Shown here piece after piece: positions 51,770 through 61,219 of a stretch of 64,000 nucleotides of DNA; positions within the stretch are counted from its first letter, which is position 1, and the number at the start of each line of letters is the position of its first letter. Made by a program: the position numbers and the translations under genes. The notes under the pieces are model-generated. The model saw only the letters and a program-made list of their open reading frames with translations. It searched no databases and had not been told where the DNA came from. Source of the DNA: Lancefieldella parvula_C (GTDB lineage: Bacteria; Actinomycetota; Coriobacteriia; Coriobacteriales; Atopobiaceae). The stretch covers positions 26,519 through 90,518 of the forward strand of contig NZ_JRND01000020.1 in assembly GCF_000758945.1 (NCBI RefSeq), written 5' to 3'.

Positions 51770-54454
51770 TTATGCTTTGTTCTTTTGAACAGAACGCATA
51801 ACAGCCTTATAAAGCTCCATCAGAGGAATAATCGATGCAGCTAAAAGCATTGCCATGGCGTACTCTTCAAAGCCAATCTCAGCAAAGCCAAATGCCTGAG
51901 AAAGTGGTGTCTCAATTACCACAAAGGTGAGAATCAAAGACATAACAAAAGAACCCCACAGCCAAATGTTTTGGCTGGTTAGCTTAAAGATAGAACCACG
52001 CAGAGAACGCATATTAAAGGAGTGGAACATCTCAACCATAGAAAGCGTCAAGAATGCCATGGTCATACCCTCAACGCCAGCCTCTGGGTTAGTAATAACC
52101 TGTGAGATATCAAAGGTTCCATACTCAAAGTAATGGCCAATGAAATAGCTGGCAAGGGTAAGAAGAGCAATGATAGAGCCCTGAACAAGACAGTCAAAAC
52201 CAACGCCACCTGCAAAGATACCGTCCTTAGGGTTACGAGGCTTACGCTTCATAATACCTGGCTCAGCCTTCTCGGTTGCCATAGCAAGAGCTGGCAGAGA
52301 GTCAGTAATCAGGTTAATCCACAGAAGGTGGGTAGGCTGAAGGATAGTAAAGCCAACCAGGGACGCAATAAAGACGGAAATGACCTCAGCAAGGTTGGAG
52401 CTCAAGAGGAACTGGATGCACTTACGAATGTTGTCGTAGATGCGTCTTCCCTCTTCGCAGGCGCTAATGATGGTGGCAAAGTTATCGTCAGCCAGAACCA
52501 TATCTGCAACGCCCTTAGTAACATCGGTACCAGTAATGCCCATACCAATACCAATATCAGCGCGTTTAATGGAAGGAGCATCATTAACGCCGTCACCTGT
52601 CATGGCCGTAACCATGCCCTTCTTGCGCCAGGTATCAACAATGCGGACCTTGTGCTCAGGCTGAACACGTGCATAAACGCCAATTGTCTCAATACGCTGC
52701 TCAAACTCTTCGTCAGAAATCTTATCAAGCTGTGCGCCGGTAATTGCCTGAGAGCGATTGGTAATAATGCCCAGCTCAACCGCAATAGCAACGGCCGTAT
52801 CAATGTGATCGCCCGTAATCATAACGGTACGCATACCAGCGCTATGCGCCTCTGCAACAGCACCCTTGACCTCAGGACGAACTGGGTCAATCATGCCGGA
52901 AAGTCCCACAAAGATCATGTCGTGCTCAAGGTTAGCTGGATCATAGCTCTGAGGAGCTTCTGTTCCCCAATCACGACGGGCAGATGCCATAACGCGAAGT
53001 GCTTGGTCAGCCATAGACTTGTTCTGAGCCAAAATCTCAGAGCGAGCCTCATCGGTGAGGTCAATAATGCCATCACTTGTCATAATCTTGGTGCAGCGAG
53101 CAAGTACCTCGTCAGGCGCACCCTTAGTGTGCTGTACAACCTTGCCAGAGCGGGTGCGCACCACAACAGACATCATCTTACGAACAGAGTCAAAGGGCGC
53201 CTCGCCGATACGAGGGCGAGAAGAAGCAAGGTCACTTGTGGTGTATCCAAGTTTTGCAGCGTCTGCAACAAGAGCAGCCTCAGTAGGCTCACCCTTTGCT
53301 ACCTGTTCCGCATCATCCCAGGTAGCATCAGAGCACAGTGCCATGGTACGTACATGTGCATCAAGATTTTCTGTCTCATGACGGACAACAGTCATCTTAT
53401 TTTGGGTCAGAGTACCGGTCTTATCGGAACAAATTACCTGAGTACAACCAAGGGTTTCAACTGCGGTAAGTCGACGAACAATAGCGTGACGCTCGCTCAT
53501 TCTAGTAACACCCATAGAAAGAACGATGGTAACAACAGCAACAAGACCCTCTGGAATTGCAGCTACTGCAAGAGAAACTGCAACCATAAACGTACTTAGG
53601 ACAAGGTCAAAGTTGCCAAACATCTCGGCGCCGTGCTTAATAAAGCCTGTTGCAAAAACAAGCAGTGAGATGACAACAACAAGAATGGTAAGTGTATGTG
53701 AAAGCTTATCAAGCGCAATCTGAAGTGGAGTCTGCCCCTCTTCTGCCTGAGAAATTGCATCTGCAATCTTGCCCATCTCGGTGTCCATGCCTGTTGCAAC
53801 AACAACTGCACGACCGCGTCCATAGACCACAATAGATCCGGAGTAGCACATATTCTTTCGGTCACCCAAAGGAATGTCATCGGTGTCTTCAGCAAGGCTA
53901 AGGGTCTCAGCGTGTTTCTCGACAGGAACTGATTCACCCGTGAGCGCAGACTCCTCTACCTTCATAGAAGCGCTCTCAAGAATGCGGCAATCAGCTGGGA
54001 CAGAGTCACCTGCCTCAAGCAGAATAATATCGCCCACAACAAGCTCGGTTGAGGCAACCGTCTCAAGACGACCGTCTCTGATAACCTTGCTCTGAGCTGC
54101 GCTCATCTCTTGCAAAGCAGCAAGAGCCTCTTCGGCTTTGCCCTCCTGGACAACACCAAGAACGGAATTGATGACAACAACAAACAGAATAATTACAACG
54201 TCTGCAATTCCGCCTTCTCCGGTATAAATGCCTTCAGCAGCAGAAATCGCAGCAGCGACAAGAAGCATGATGACCATAGGATCAGCCATCTGTGCAAAGA
54301 ATCTTTTAATAATTGATTCTTTTGGCGCTTCTTTGAGCTTATTAAGACCGTGGGCCTCAAGACGCGAAGCTGCTTCTGCATCAGAAAGGCCAGCTTCAGC
54401 ATCAGTTTTTTGCGCACTGATTACATCAGCCGCACTTGAAAGATACTCTTGCAA
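51770..54454 (-). CDS. Cation-translocating P-type ATPase, PMCA/SERCA-like (Ca2+)
   Basis: A type II P-ATPase of 894 residues. The actuator motif ALTGESVPVEK, the transmembrane IPEGL in M4 (AVAAIPEGLVAVV), phosphorylation site ICSDKTGTLTQNKM, nucleotide-binding KGAPDEVL, MITGDH and hinge TGDGVNDAPSIKRADIG are all present, with about ten membrane helices. The IPEGL motif points to Ca2+ (or Mn2+) export. The start is TTG at 54454, five bases after GGAGG. A structured leader with an anti-Shine-Dalgarno sequence lies upstream. rsgA follows. Confidence 0.93.
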   Translation of the reverse strand: MQEYLSSAADVISAQKTDAEAGLSDAEAASRLEAHGLNKLKEAPKESIIKRFFAQMADPMVIMLLVAAAISAAEGIYTGEGGIADVVIILFVVVINSVLGVVQEGKAEEALAALQEMSAAQSKVIRDGRLETVASTELVVGDIILLEAGDSVPADCRILESASMKVEESALTGESVPVEKHAETLSLAEDTDDIPLGDRKNMCYSGSIVVYGRGRAVVVATGMDTEMGKIADAISQAEEGQTPLQIALDKLSHTLTILVVVISLLVFATGFIKHGAEMFGNFDLVLSTFMVAVSLAVAAIPEGLVAVVTIVLSMGVTRMSERHAIVRRLTAVETLGCTQVICSDKTGTLTQNKMTVVRHETENLDAHVRTMALCSDATWDDAEQVAKGEPTEAALVADAAKLGYTTSDLASSRPRIGEAPFDSVRKMMSVVVRTRSGKVVQHTKGAPDEVLARCTKIMTSDGIIDLTDEARSEILAQNKSMADQALRVMASARRDWGTEAPQSYDPANLEHDMIFVGLSGMIDPVRPEVKGAVAEAHSAGMRTVMITGDHIDTAVAIAVELGIITNRSQAITGAQLDKISDEEFEQRIETIGVYARVQPEHKVRIVDTWRKKGMVTAMTGDGVNDAPSIKRADIGIGMGITGTDVTKGVADMVLADDNFATIISACEEGRRIYDNIRKCIQFLLSSNLAEVISVFIASLVGFTILQPTHLLWINLITDSLPALAMATEKAEPGIMKRKPRNPKDGIFAGGVGFDCLVQGSIIALLTLASYFIGHYFEYGTFDISQVITNPEAGVEGMTMAFLTLSMVEMFHSFNMRSLRGSIFKLTSQNIWLWGSFVMSLILTFVVIETPLSQAFGFAEIGFEEYAMAMLLAASIIPLMELYKAVMRSVQKNKA

Positions 54455-54545
54455 TGTTCCTCCTGGGTTTCTACCTGACAGATTGATGCCCGATCATAAT
54501 TCCCCAGGAGAAGGGGCAAGGGCTCACCAAGGTTGCCGTGTCAGG
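54455..54545 (-). promoter_or_regulatory. Candidate cis-regulatory RNA leader of the P-type ATPase gene
   Basis: On the minus-strand RNA, CCTGACA (54545-54539) pairs with TGTCAGG (54480-54474), closing a domain of about 70 bases. Inside, GCCC (54523-54520) pairs with GGGC (54491-54488), and CCCC (54516-54513) with GGGG (54505-54502). CUCCUGGG (54510-54503) is perfectly complementary to CCCAGGAG (54467-54460), which includes the ribosome site, and this pairing excludes the CCCC/GGGG stem. This is the layout of a translational switch. It was not matched to a known riboswitch class. Confidence 0.55.
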
Positions 54546-54588
54546 ACCTTACAACGTCCTATCATAGGACCTTACAATGCTCTATCAT
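54543..54588. repeat. 23-bp tandem duplication upstream of the ATPase leader
   Basis: Two adjacent 23-base units (54543-54565 and 54566-54588), identical except at three positions, each starting AGGACCTTACAA. The junction also forms the inverted repeat GTCCTA-TCA-TAGGAC. Confidence 0.9.
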
Positions 54589-54731
54589 TTTACCGTATTC
54601 TTTGTTTTTTTAAACCTCATAAATATTTCTTAAAACTCCTGTTATGCGGCGAATAATTGTTATCCAAGGGGTACAATAAACGCAGAACATAACAACATAA
54701 GCCAAACGTTAGTTTTGGCAAGGAGGCAGTT

Positions 54732-55736
54732 ATGAAAATCCTGTTTTATGGTGCTCAAAGTTACGACAAGGATTCCTTTAACCTTGAGCTTCCAAAGTAT
54801 CCAGATGTTTCAATTGACTACATCGAGTCAAACCTTACGCCTATGACCGCAGGCTTTGCTAAGGGTTATGACGCTGTCTGCGCTTTTGTAAACGCAGATG
54901 CTTCAATCCTGACTCTTGAGATTCTTGCCGGCTTTGACGTTAAGCTTCTACTTATGCGCTGCGCTGGTTTTGATGCTGTTGATGTTAACGCTGCTAAAGA
55001 CCTTGGTATTACGGTTACGCGCGTACCTGCTTACTCCCCTGAAGCAATCGCAGAGCACGCAATGGGTCTTGCGCTTGCTGCTAACCGTCGTATTCACCGT
55101 GGCTACATCAGAATTCGCGAGAATAACTTCTCACTTGTTGGTCTTGTTGGCGATACCCTTCACGGCAAAACTGCAGGTATTGTAGGCACTGGTCGCATTG
55201 GCGCTGCACTCTGCCGCATTTGTAAAGGCTTTGGTATGCATGTTCTTGGTGCAGACCTGTATCCAAACATGAGCCTTGTCAATGACGAGCATGTTGTTGA
55301 TGAGTATGTCAGCTACGATGAGCTTTGGGAGCGTTCGGACTTTATTTCACTCCACGCTTTCTTGAATGATGAGAGCTATCACATGATTAACGATAAGACC
55401 ATCGGAAAGATGAAAGATGGCGTCATTCTCGTTAATACTGGTCGCGGAGGACTTATTGACACCAAGGCTCTTATTCGCGGCATTCTTTCTGGCAAGATTG
55501 GTGCTTGTGGCCTTGACGTTTATGAAGAAGAAAATCCAAACGTTTATAAGGACCGTGGTGCTGAGGTCTTTGACTCAGTTACTTCTACCCTTTGCTCCTT
55601 CCCTAACGTAGTCATGACAAGCCACCAGGCATTCTTTACTCATGAGGCTCTCTCACAAATTGCTCAGGTTACGCTTGATAACGCAACTGCTTTTGCTGAG
55701 GGTACTGACTATGTTGATAAAAGTGTGGTTTGCTAA
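54732..55736 (+). CDS. ldhA: D-lactate dehydrogenase (D-2-hydroxyacid dehydrogenase family)
   Basis: Reduces pyruvate to D-lactate with NADH, regenerating NAD in fermentation. The NAD-binding motif is GIVGTGRIGAALCRICKGFG. LVNTGRGGLIDTKAL holds the conserved Arg region, and SHQAFFTHEAL carries the catalytic His. The substrate loop RCAGFDAVD is also typical of LdhA. The protein has 334 residues, as usual. AAGGAGG precedes the ATG. Pyruvate kinase follows on the same strand after 79 bases, a sensible metabolic pairing. Confidence 0.93.
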   Translation: MKILFYGAQSYDKDSFNLELPKYPDVSIDYIESNLTPMTAGFAKGYDAVCAFVNADASILTLEILAGFDVKLLLMRCAGFDAVDVNAAKDLGITVTRVPAYSPEAIAEHAMGLALAANRRIHRGYIRIRENNFSLVGLVGDTLHGKTAGIVGTGRIGAALCRICKGFGMHVLGADLYPNMSLVNDEHVVDEYVSYDELWERSDFISLHAFLNDESYHMINDKTIGKMKDGVILVNTGRGGLIDTKALIRGILSGKIGACGLDVYEEENPNVYKDRGAEVFDSVTSTLCSFPNVVMTSHQAFFTHEALSQIAQVTLDNATAFAEGTDYVDKSVVC

Positions 55737-55815
55737 GCGCCAGAGAAACAATCGCTTCAAAAACGGTTACTATTGATAACCGAATGTGATTTCAATTCCT
55801 ATGAAAAGGAGAGAT

Positions 55816-57258
55816 ATGGCTCGCAAAAAGACCAAGATTGTTTGTACTATGGGTCCTGCTACAGAAAGTGATGAGGTCCTTCGTGAGCTCATTCTTGCTG
55901 GCATGAACGTCGCACGTTTTAACTTCTCGCACGGTAGCCATGAGTATCACCGCACTATGATTGGTCGCGTTCGTTCTATCTCTGATGAGCTTGGTATTCC
56001 TATTGCTATCATGCTTGATACAAAGGGTCCTGAGGTTCGCACCGGTCTTCTCGAGGATGGCAAGAAGGTCACCCTTACTACTGGTGAGTCCGTCATTGTA
56101 ACTACCGATGATGATGTCATTGGTAATGCTCAGCGCTTCTCACTTGACTACAAGAATCTTCCAAAAGAGGTCAAGAAGGGTTCCATCATCCTTATTGATG
56201 ACGGTCTCATTGGCCTCGAGGTTGATCACGTTGAGGGCACTGACATGCACTGCAAGATTATCAACGGCGGTGAGCTTGGCGAGAAGAAGGGCGTAAACGT
56301 TCCTAACGTCAACATTGGCCTTCCTTCCGTCACTGAGCAGGACCGCGCAGACATCATGTTTGGTTGCGAGCTTGGTATTGACGCAATTGCTGCCTCCTTC
56401 ATTCGTGATGGTGCTGCAGTTGAGGAGATTCGTAACATCTGCCGTGAGATGGGTACTCCTAACGTACAGATCTTCCCTAAGATTGAGTCTGCTCTTGGCG
56501 TAAAGAACTTTGACGAGATTCTTGCAGCTTCTAACGGCATCATGGTTGCCCGTGGTGACCTTGGTGTTGAGGTTCCTGCAGCTGAGGTTCCTCACATCCA
56601 GAAGACTGTCATCAAGAAGTGCAACGACGCTTACAAGCCTGTTATTACCGCAACTCAGATGCTTGACTCCATGATTCGCAACCCTCGCCCAACCCGCGCA
56701 GAGGTTACGGACGTTGCTAACGCAATCTACGACGGCACTGACTGCGTCATGCTTTCTGGTGAGTCCGCAGCTGGTAAGTACCCTGTTGAGGCAGTAAAGA
56801 CTATGGCTTCCATCTGCAAGGAGACCGAGAAGTACCTGCCAGTCAAAGATGTCTATCACCAGCGTGAGGGCCTTAAGAACGTCAACGGTGCTACTGGCTT
56901 TGCTGCAGTTGATATGGCAATCCGTGTTGACGCTAAGTGCATCATCTGCCCAACACACTCTGGTCGTACCGCTCGCCTTGTTTCTAACTTCCGTCCAAAG
57001 CGCCCTCTGTATGCAATGTCTCCATCCGATGAGGCGGTTCGTCGCACCTGCTTCTATTGGGGTGTCTATGCATTCAAGACCTCTGAGCAGGGCACTCTTT
57101 CTAACACCATGTACAACGCCCTGAACATTGCAAAGGAAGTTGGTGTTGTTGAGACCGGTGACATTGTTGTTCTGACTGCTGGTGATCCTCATACCAGCCC
57201 ACGTCTTGGTGACTACACCACTTCAACTAATGTTGCTATGATTTGCCAGGTTCAGTAA
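55816..57258 (+). CDS. pyk: Pyruvate kinase
   Basis: Converts phosphoenolpyruvate and ADP to pyruvate and ATP. Characteristic segments are TKIVCTMGPATES, NFSHGSHEYHRTMI, IAIMLDTKGPEVRTG, the catalytic MVARGDLGVEVPAAEVP and TATQMLDSM with RPTRAEVTDVANA. The length, 480 residues, is normal, without an extra C-terminal domain. AAAGGAG lies before the ATG at 55816; the frame opens at 55786. Codon use is highly biased, as for a strongly expressed gene. A strong terminator follows. Confidence 0.97.
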   Translation: MARKKTKIVCTMGPATESDEVLRELILAGMNVARFNFSHGSHEYHRTMIGRVRSISDELGIPIAIMLDTKGPEVRTGLLEDGKKVTLTTGESVIVTTDDDVIGNAQRFSLDYKNLPKEVKKGSIILIDDGLIGLEVDHVEGTDMHCKIINGGELGEKKGVNVPNVNIGLPSVTEQDRADIMFGCELGIDAIAASFIRDGAAVEEIRNICREMGTPNVQIFPKIESALGVKNFDEILAASNGIMVARGDLGVEVPAAEVPHIQKTVIKKCNDAYKPVITATQMLDSMIRNPRPTRAEVTDVANAIYDGTDCVMLSGESAAGKYPVEAVKTMASICKETEKYLPVKDVYHQREGLKNVNGATGFAAVDMAIRVDAKCIICPTHSGRTARLVSNFRPKRPLYAMSPSDEAVRRTCFYWGVYAFKTSEQGTLSNTMYNALNIAKEVGVVETGDIVVLTAGDPHTSPRLGDYTTSTNVAMICQVQ

Positions 57259-57280
57259 ACCGCATTTCAGCTTTAACGTT

Positions 57281-57317
57281 ATATGCACCCAAGCGCTGCT
57301 TGGGTGCATATTTTTTT
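57281..57317 (+). terminator. Terminator of pyk
   Basis: ATATGCACCCAAGC and GCTTGGGTGCATAT pair perfectly with a three-base loop, followed by TTTTTT. Confidence 0.93.
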
Positions 57318-57349
57318 ACGTGTGATATTTCTCAGTGGCTTGCCAGTAG

Positions 57350-59083
57350 TTACGCAATTTTCCAGCCGACGGTTTTCTCGCGCATGTTAACAAAATCAGC
57401 GTAGATGCCACCTTCTTTCATGAGAGATTCATGGGTTCCCCGCTGAACAATACGACCCTTATCCAGGACAAGTATCTGATTTGCATTGCGCACCGTTTTT
57501 AAACGATGGGCAATCATGATGACAGTCTTAGACTTTGTGAGCTCGGCGATTGCGCGCTGGAGTTCAAGCTCATTTTCTGGATCAACATTAGCTGTAGCCT
57601 CATCAAGCACAACGATTGGCGCATCTTTTAAGATAGCGCGCGCAATAGAAAGACGCTGACGCTCGCCACCAGAGAGCATTGAGCCGCCTTCTCCTAAGCG
57701 TGTTTCATATCCATCAGGCAAAGCCTCAATAAACTCTTCACAGCAGGCGCGCTTAGCTGCGTCAACTACTTGCTCATGAGTTGCACTTGGATTACCAAAC
57801 TTGATATTGTTCTCAATAGTGTCATCAAAAAGGAATACTCCCTGAAATACGGTAGAGAAATTTTGGAGTAGGGCGTCAACTTTATAGTCGCGCACATCGC
57901 GTCCACCAAGGGTCACTTGACCTGCATTTACATCCCAAAAGCGCTCAATAAGACGGACAAGCGTTGTCTTACCAGATCCACTAGGACCCACGATGGCACA
58001 GGAGGTGCCTGCGGGAATAGATAGACTCACATCTTCAAGAATTTGCCTGTCATCGTAGCCAAAGGAAACATGTGAAAGTTCAATGTCGCAAGATGCCGCC
58101 TTCTCAAGACCCTCTCCCTCCTCCATTGCGGGGGTGGCGAGAATAGCGTTTGTTTGTTCCATTGCAATTTCAAGATTACGCAGAATAGTTGAGAAACGAC
58201 CAGCAGATTCTAGGCGACTAAACAACATAAATGACATAACTACTACGGTTAAACAAGTAGCTGTATCAAGTGTTCCAGAGAGCCATAGACCAACTGATAC
58301 CAGGCACATGATAATGCTGGTAGCCTTGGAGATGACCATTTGCAAAACTGAGAAATGAAGCGCCTTAAGCTCAAGGTTAAGCGCTTGAACGCGACAATCG
58401 TCAACTGCCTTGGCATATTTTCCTTCAGCGTCATCAATAAGAGAAAACGCCCTTACTACACTAATGCCGCGGACATATTCAAGAACAGAGCTGATTAAGG
58501 TGGTATTAGCAGCTACATACTTATCTGATACATTGCGCACGTAGGCCTGGAGCAGCTCCATAGTAATGCAGAAAAGAACAAATGTAGCCGCAGTTATAAG
58601 GCCTAGTTGCCAACAAAACACAAACAAGAACGCAACAATAATTGCAGTTAAAGCTAATCCTCCAACAACCATCATATAAAGTAGGCCGCCAAGATTTTGC
58701 ATTACATCTAGCTGATTGGTCATAACAGCTGTTACTCCTCCAAGGCTATTCTCGTTAAAATAGCCCATTGGTAAGCGGCGCAGTGTATCTCCAATTTCCG
58801 CGCGCTTGGTACCAGCCATACTAAAATTAGCATCACAGAAATTCTCACTCTTAAAATGAGCGCAAATGAACGCTCCTATAATGCTCAGAAGCATAACTCC
58901 CAGCGCAGAAAATATCGTCTGAGTTGAGAGTGTATCCGTAGTAAGAGCAGTAAAAACAATCCAAAGCGCCGTTATTTGTACGCCTTCAAAGAGGCAGCCA
59001 AGAATGGTAAAGAAAAGGCCCTTATAGAGTTTCTGGCGATAAGAACTTCCAAACTGAAAATACATTTTTAGGACAGATAACAT
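57350..59083 (-). CDS. ABC exporter half-transporter, second gene
   Basis: A 577-residue membrane-plus-ATPase half-transporter. Six membrane helices occupy about 1-310 (YFNENSLGGVTAVMTNQLD in the coupling region), followed by the ATPase domain: Walker A VGPSGSGKTTLVRL, Q-loop near NFSTVFQG, signature LSGGERQRLSIARA, Walker B IVVLDEATANVDPENE and the His of IAHRLKT. It forms a heterodimer with the product of the gene 14 bases upstream. Substrate is unknown; the DEATANVDPE/DEATAYADPE pair recalls transporters linked to siderophore handling, as well as drug exporters. Confidence 0.9.
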   Translation of the reverse strand: MLSVLKMYFQFGSSYRQKLYKGLFFTILGCLFEGVQITALWIVFTALTTDTLSTQTIFSALGVMLLSIIGAFICAHFKSENFCDANFSMAGTKRAEIGDTLRRLPMGYFNENSLGGVTAVMTNQLDVMQNLGGLLYMMVVGGLALTAIIVAFLFVFCWQLGLITAATFVLFCITMELLQAYVRNVSDKYVAANTTLISSVLEYVRGISVVRAFSLIDDAEGKYAKAVDDCRVQALNLELKALHFSVLQMVISKATSIIMCLVSVGLWLSGTLDTATCLTVVVMSFMLFSRLESAGRFSTILRNLEIAMEQTNAILATPAMEEGEGLEKAASCDIELSHVSFGYDDRQILEDVSLSIPAGTSCAIVGPSGSGKTTLVRLIERFWDVNAGQVTLGGRDVRDYKVDALLQNFSTVFQGVFLFDDTIENNIKFGNPSATHEQVVDAAKRACCEEFIEALPDGYETRLGEGGSMLSGGERQRLSIARAILKDAPIVVLDEATANVDPENELELQRAIAELTKSKTVIMIAHRLKTVRNANQILVLDKGRIVQRGTHESLMKEGGIYADFVNMREKTVGWKIA

Positions 59084-59097
59084 TGCTACTCCCCTCC

Positions 59098-60897
59098 TTA
59101 AGCCTCATCAAGTGCGCCGATATGAGCGCGATACATGGTTGCATAGAGCGGACATGCCTCCATAAGCTGCTCGTGCGTACCCTCAGCTTCAATGGATCCA
59201 TCATTAACAACAACAATTTTGTCGGCATTTTGTACAGTAGAAAGGCGGTGCGCGATAACCACCAGCGTTTTACCAGCCACCAGCTTTGCAACTGCAGATT
59301 CAACCTCTGCTTCTGATTCTGGATCCGCGTAAGCCGTTGCTTCGTCGAGCATGATAATAGGTGCATTTTTGAGCATAGCTCGAGCAATTGCTACGCGCTG
59401 ACGCTCGCCACCAGAAAGGTGACCTCCCGAGCCTCCTACAACCGTTTGATAACCATGAGGAAGCGATTGGATAAAGTTGTGGCATCCAGAAGCTTTTGCA
59501 CAAGCAATTACCTCTTCATCAGTAGCGTCTTTTTTACCCATCCTGATATTTTCCATAATGGTTTCATCAAAAAGGTAACTATCTTGATCAACGTAAGCTA
59601 CAAGGTCTGCGAGTTGAGTTGGAGTGCAGGAGCGAATATCTTGTCCTCCAATAGAAACAGACCCTTCATTTGGATCCCAGAAACCAGCGATAAGCCGTGC
59701 AACAGTAGACTTACCTGATCCACTTGGACCAACAAGTGCCGTAACTTGTCCTGGCTCAATATCTAGATTAATTCCGTGAATTACCTCATTACTTCCATAC
59801 GAGAAACGAACATCGCTTAACTTAATTTCAGTCCCTTCAAGTGGGCAGGGAGCCGTGGCTCTCATCTGATCTGGGTAATTCAAAACCTCAGAAATTTCTT
59901 TGACAACAGAACCTACCTGCGCAAGAGAATCCATAAAGCTCATCGCTTCAAAGAGCGGCTGAAAAATACCTAGAGAAAGCACGGCACACATAACAAACGT
60001 AGAAGGAGAAAGAGTTCCCTGAAGCACAAACAAGCATCCAAGGGGCAATACCGTTACTAACGTTGCAGGAGCAATGGACAACATGGCATCCTGCCAGATT
60101 TGGCAATGCTTCATCCAATCAATAAAAGCATGGGCAGAGGCATAAACAGCTTTTGAGAACTTCTCGTAAGAGCTAGCGGACTGCCCAAAAGCCTTAATTA
60201 CCTCAATTCCTGACACATACTCAACTGAAGCATTATTCATCTCTTTACCGGTTACGATAGTATTTTTATACCAATACTCATAATCTTTCATCATGCCTGA
60301 TAAACAGGCAAGTCCCACGATAATAGTGAGAAGAGCAGCAAGAGCAAGTCGCCAGTCTAAAACAATGAGGTACACAAAAACCGCAAAAGCAGCTGTAAGG
60401 TTTGAAGTTAATTCAGGAACTGCATGAGCAAGTGTGGTTTCAATACTATCGATCTTCTCGACCAAAAGGCGTTTGAGAGAGCCGGATGGCGTATCAAGCA
60501 CATATCCCATGGGGATAGTTGTCAACTTCTTTGCCACTCGGGTGCGCATGTTTGCAATTGTCGCAAACGTTGCCTTATGAGAAACGATAGTTGAAAGATG
60601 GTGAAAAACTATTTTTACTAAATAGCTAAGACCCGCTATAAGTCCCCAATACAGGTAAAACGACCATTCTTGAATTCCATTAAAGATACCAACCACCATG
60701 TTGCCTGCGGCAACGTAGGGAACCATTCCTCCCAAAACGCCAATAATAGCAAGGATGACAGAGAGCGCGTACATACTTTTTCTGTCTGACCACTCGAGCA
60801 ATACTGCAACAGGATTTACTTCAGATTGCTGAGGATCCTGTTTTGTATTTTGATTGGGCTCAGTAGCTTGAACACTTTGGTTTTGACGATTTGCCAT
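59098..60897 (-). CDS. ABC exporter half-transporter, first gene
   Basis: A half-transporter of about 600 residues. A Gln/Asn-rich cytoplasmic tail (about 1-30) precedes six membrane helices and the ATPase domain: Walker A VGPSGSGKSTVARL, signature LSGGERQRVAIARA, Walker B IIMLDEATAYADPESE and IAHRLST. Both ATP sites of the pair look canonical. Start choice is uncertain: AGGAGG lies ten bases before the ATG at 60897 and four before an in-frame GTG; the frame opens at 60918. The gene is divergent from the DUF4342-TCS genes. Confidence 0.9.
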   Translation of the reverse strand: MANRQNQSVQATEPNQNTKQDPQQSEVNPVAVLLEWSDRKSMYALSVILAIIGVLGGMVPYVAAGNMVVGIFNGIQEWSFYLYWGLIAGLSYLVKIVFHHLSTIVSHKATFATIANMRTRVAKKLTTIPMGYVLDTPSGSLKRLLVEKIDSIETTLAHAVPELTSNLTAAFAVFVYLIVLDWRLALAALLTIIVGLACLSGMMKDYEYWYKNTIVTGKEMNNASVEYVSGIEVIKAFGQSASSYEKFSKAVYASAHAFIDWMKHCQIWQDAMLSIAPATLVTVLPLGCLFVLQGTLSPSTFVMCAVLSLGIFQPLFEAMSFMDSLAQVGSVVKEISEVLNYPDQMRATAPCPLEGTEIKLSDVRFSYGSNEVIHGINLDIEPGQVTALVGPSGSGKSTVARLIAGFWDPNEGSVSIGGQDIRSCTPTQLADLVAYVDQDSYLFDETIMENIRMGKKDATDEEVIACAKASGCHNFIQSLPHGYQTVVGGSGGHLSGGERQRVAIARAMLKNAPIIMLDEATAYADPESEAEVESAVAKLVAGKTLVVIAHRLSTVQNADKIVVVNDGSIEAEGTHEQLMEACPLYATMYRAHIGALDEA

Positions 60898-61219
60898 ACC
60901 CACACCGCCTCCTGCCACAAACTCACAATGTAGTGTCTGTTATTCAGGCTGGCTTTGACAGAGAAAGCAAGGCTTCAACTGCCATAAGTTAGCTATATAT
61001 AACTATTTAATAGTTTCAAACTGCTGAATAGCTAAAACAAGCTAGTTTTATAAGTAATCGGTAAGTGGTAAGCGCGCTACCTGTAATTGAGACGTGTAAA
61101 CAATCCCATTAAAATACTTATGAAAGCTTAATCTAGTCTCAATAATTGGTTAATCTTTATAAGAGACCATGTATCACGAAGACGAGAGGCGTCTTTAACA
61201 TCTCGAAAGGAAGCTGATC
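60898..61219. other. Divergent intergenic region between the ABC exporter and the DUF4342-TCS operon
   Basis: No gene seen. It is A+T-rich and contains the perfect 15-base inverted repeat AACTATT-T-AATAGTT (61001-61015), a TAAAAC/GTTTTA hairpin (61033-61050) and AAGACG/CGTCTT (61180-61196) in the leader of the DUF4342 gene. Promoters in both directions are likely. Confidence 0.5.

Noticed and set aside
52133..53599. 488-codon plus-strand open frame opposite the P-type ATPase
   Set aside because: It lies wholly inside a gene with all P-ATPase motifs, has no domain-like pattern and an unlikely composition; it is a codon-bias shadow.
54474..54545. SAM-I riboswitch suggested by GGCAACC in the ATPase leader
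   Set aside because: The rest of the SAM-I core is missing and the downstream gene is a cation pump.
54543..54588. Possible CRISPR repeats
   Set aside because: Only two contiguous units with no spacer and no cas genes nearby; a simple tandem duplication.
56140..57192. 350-codon minus-strand open frame opposite pyruvate kinase
   Set aside because: Antisense shadow of a highly biased gene; no domain features.
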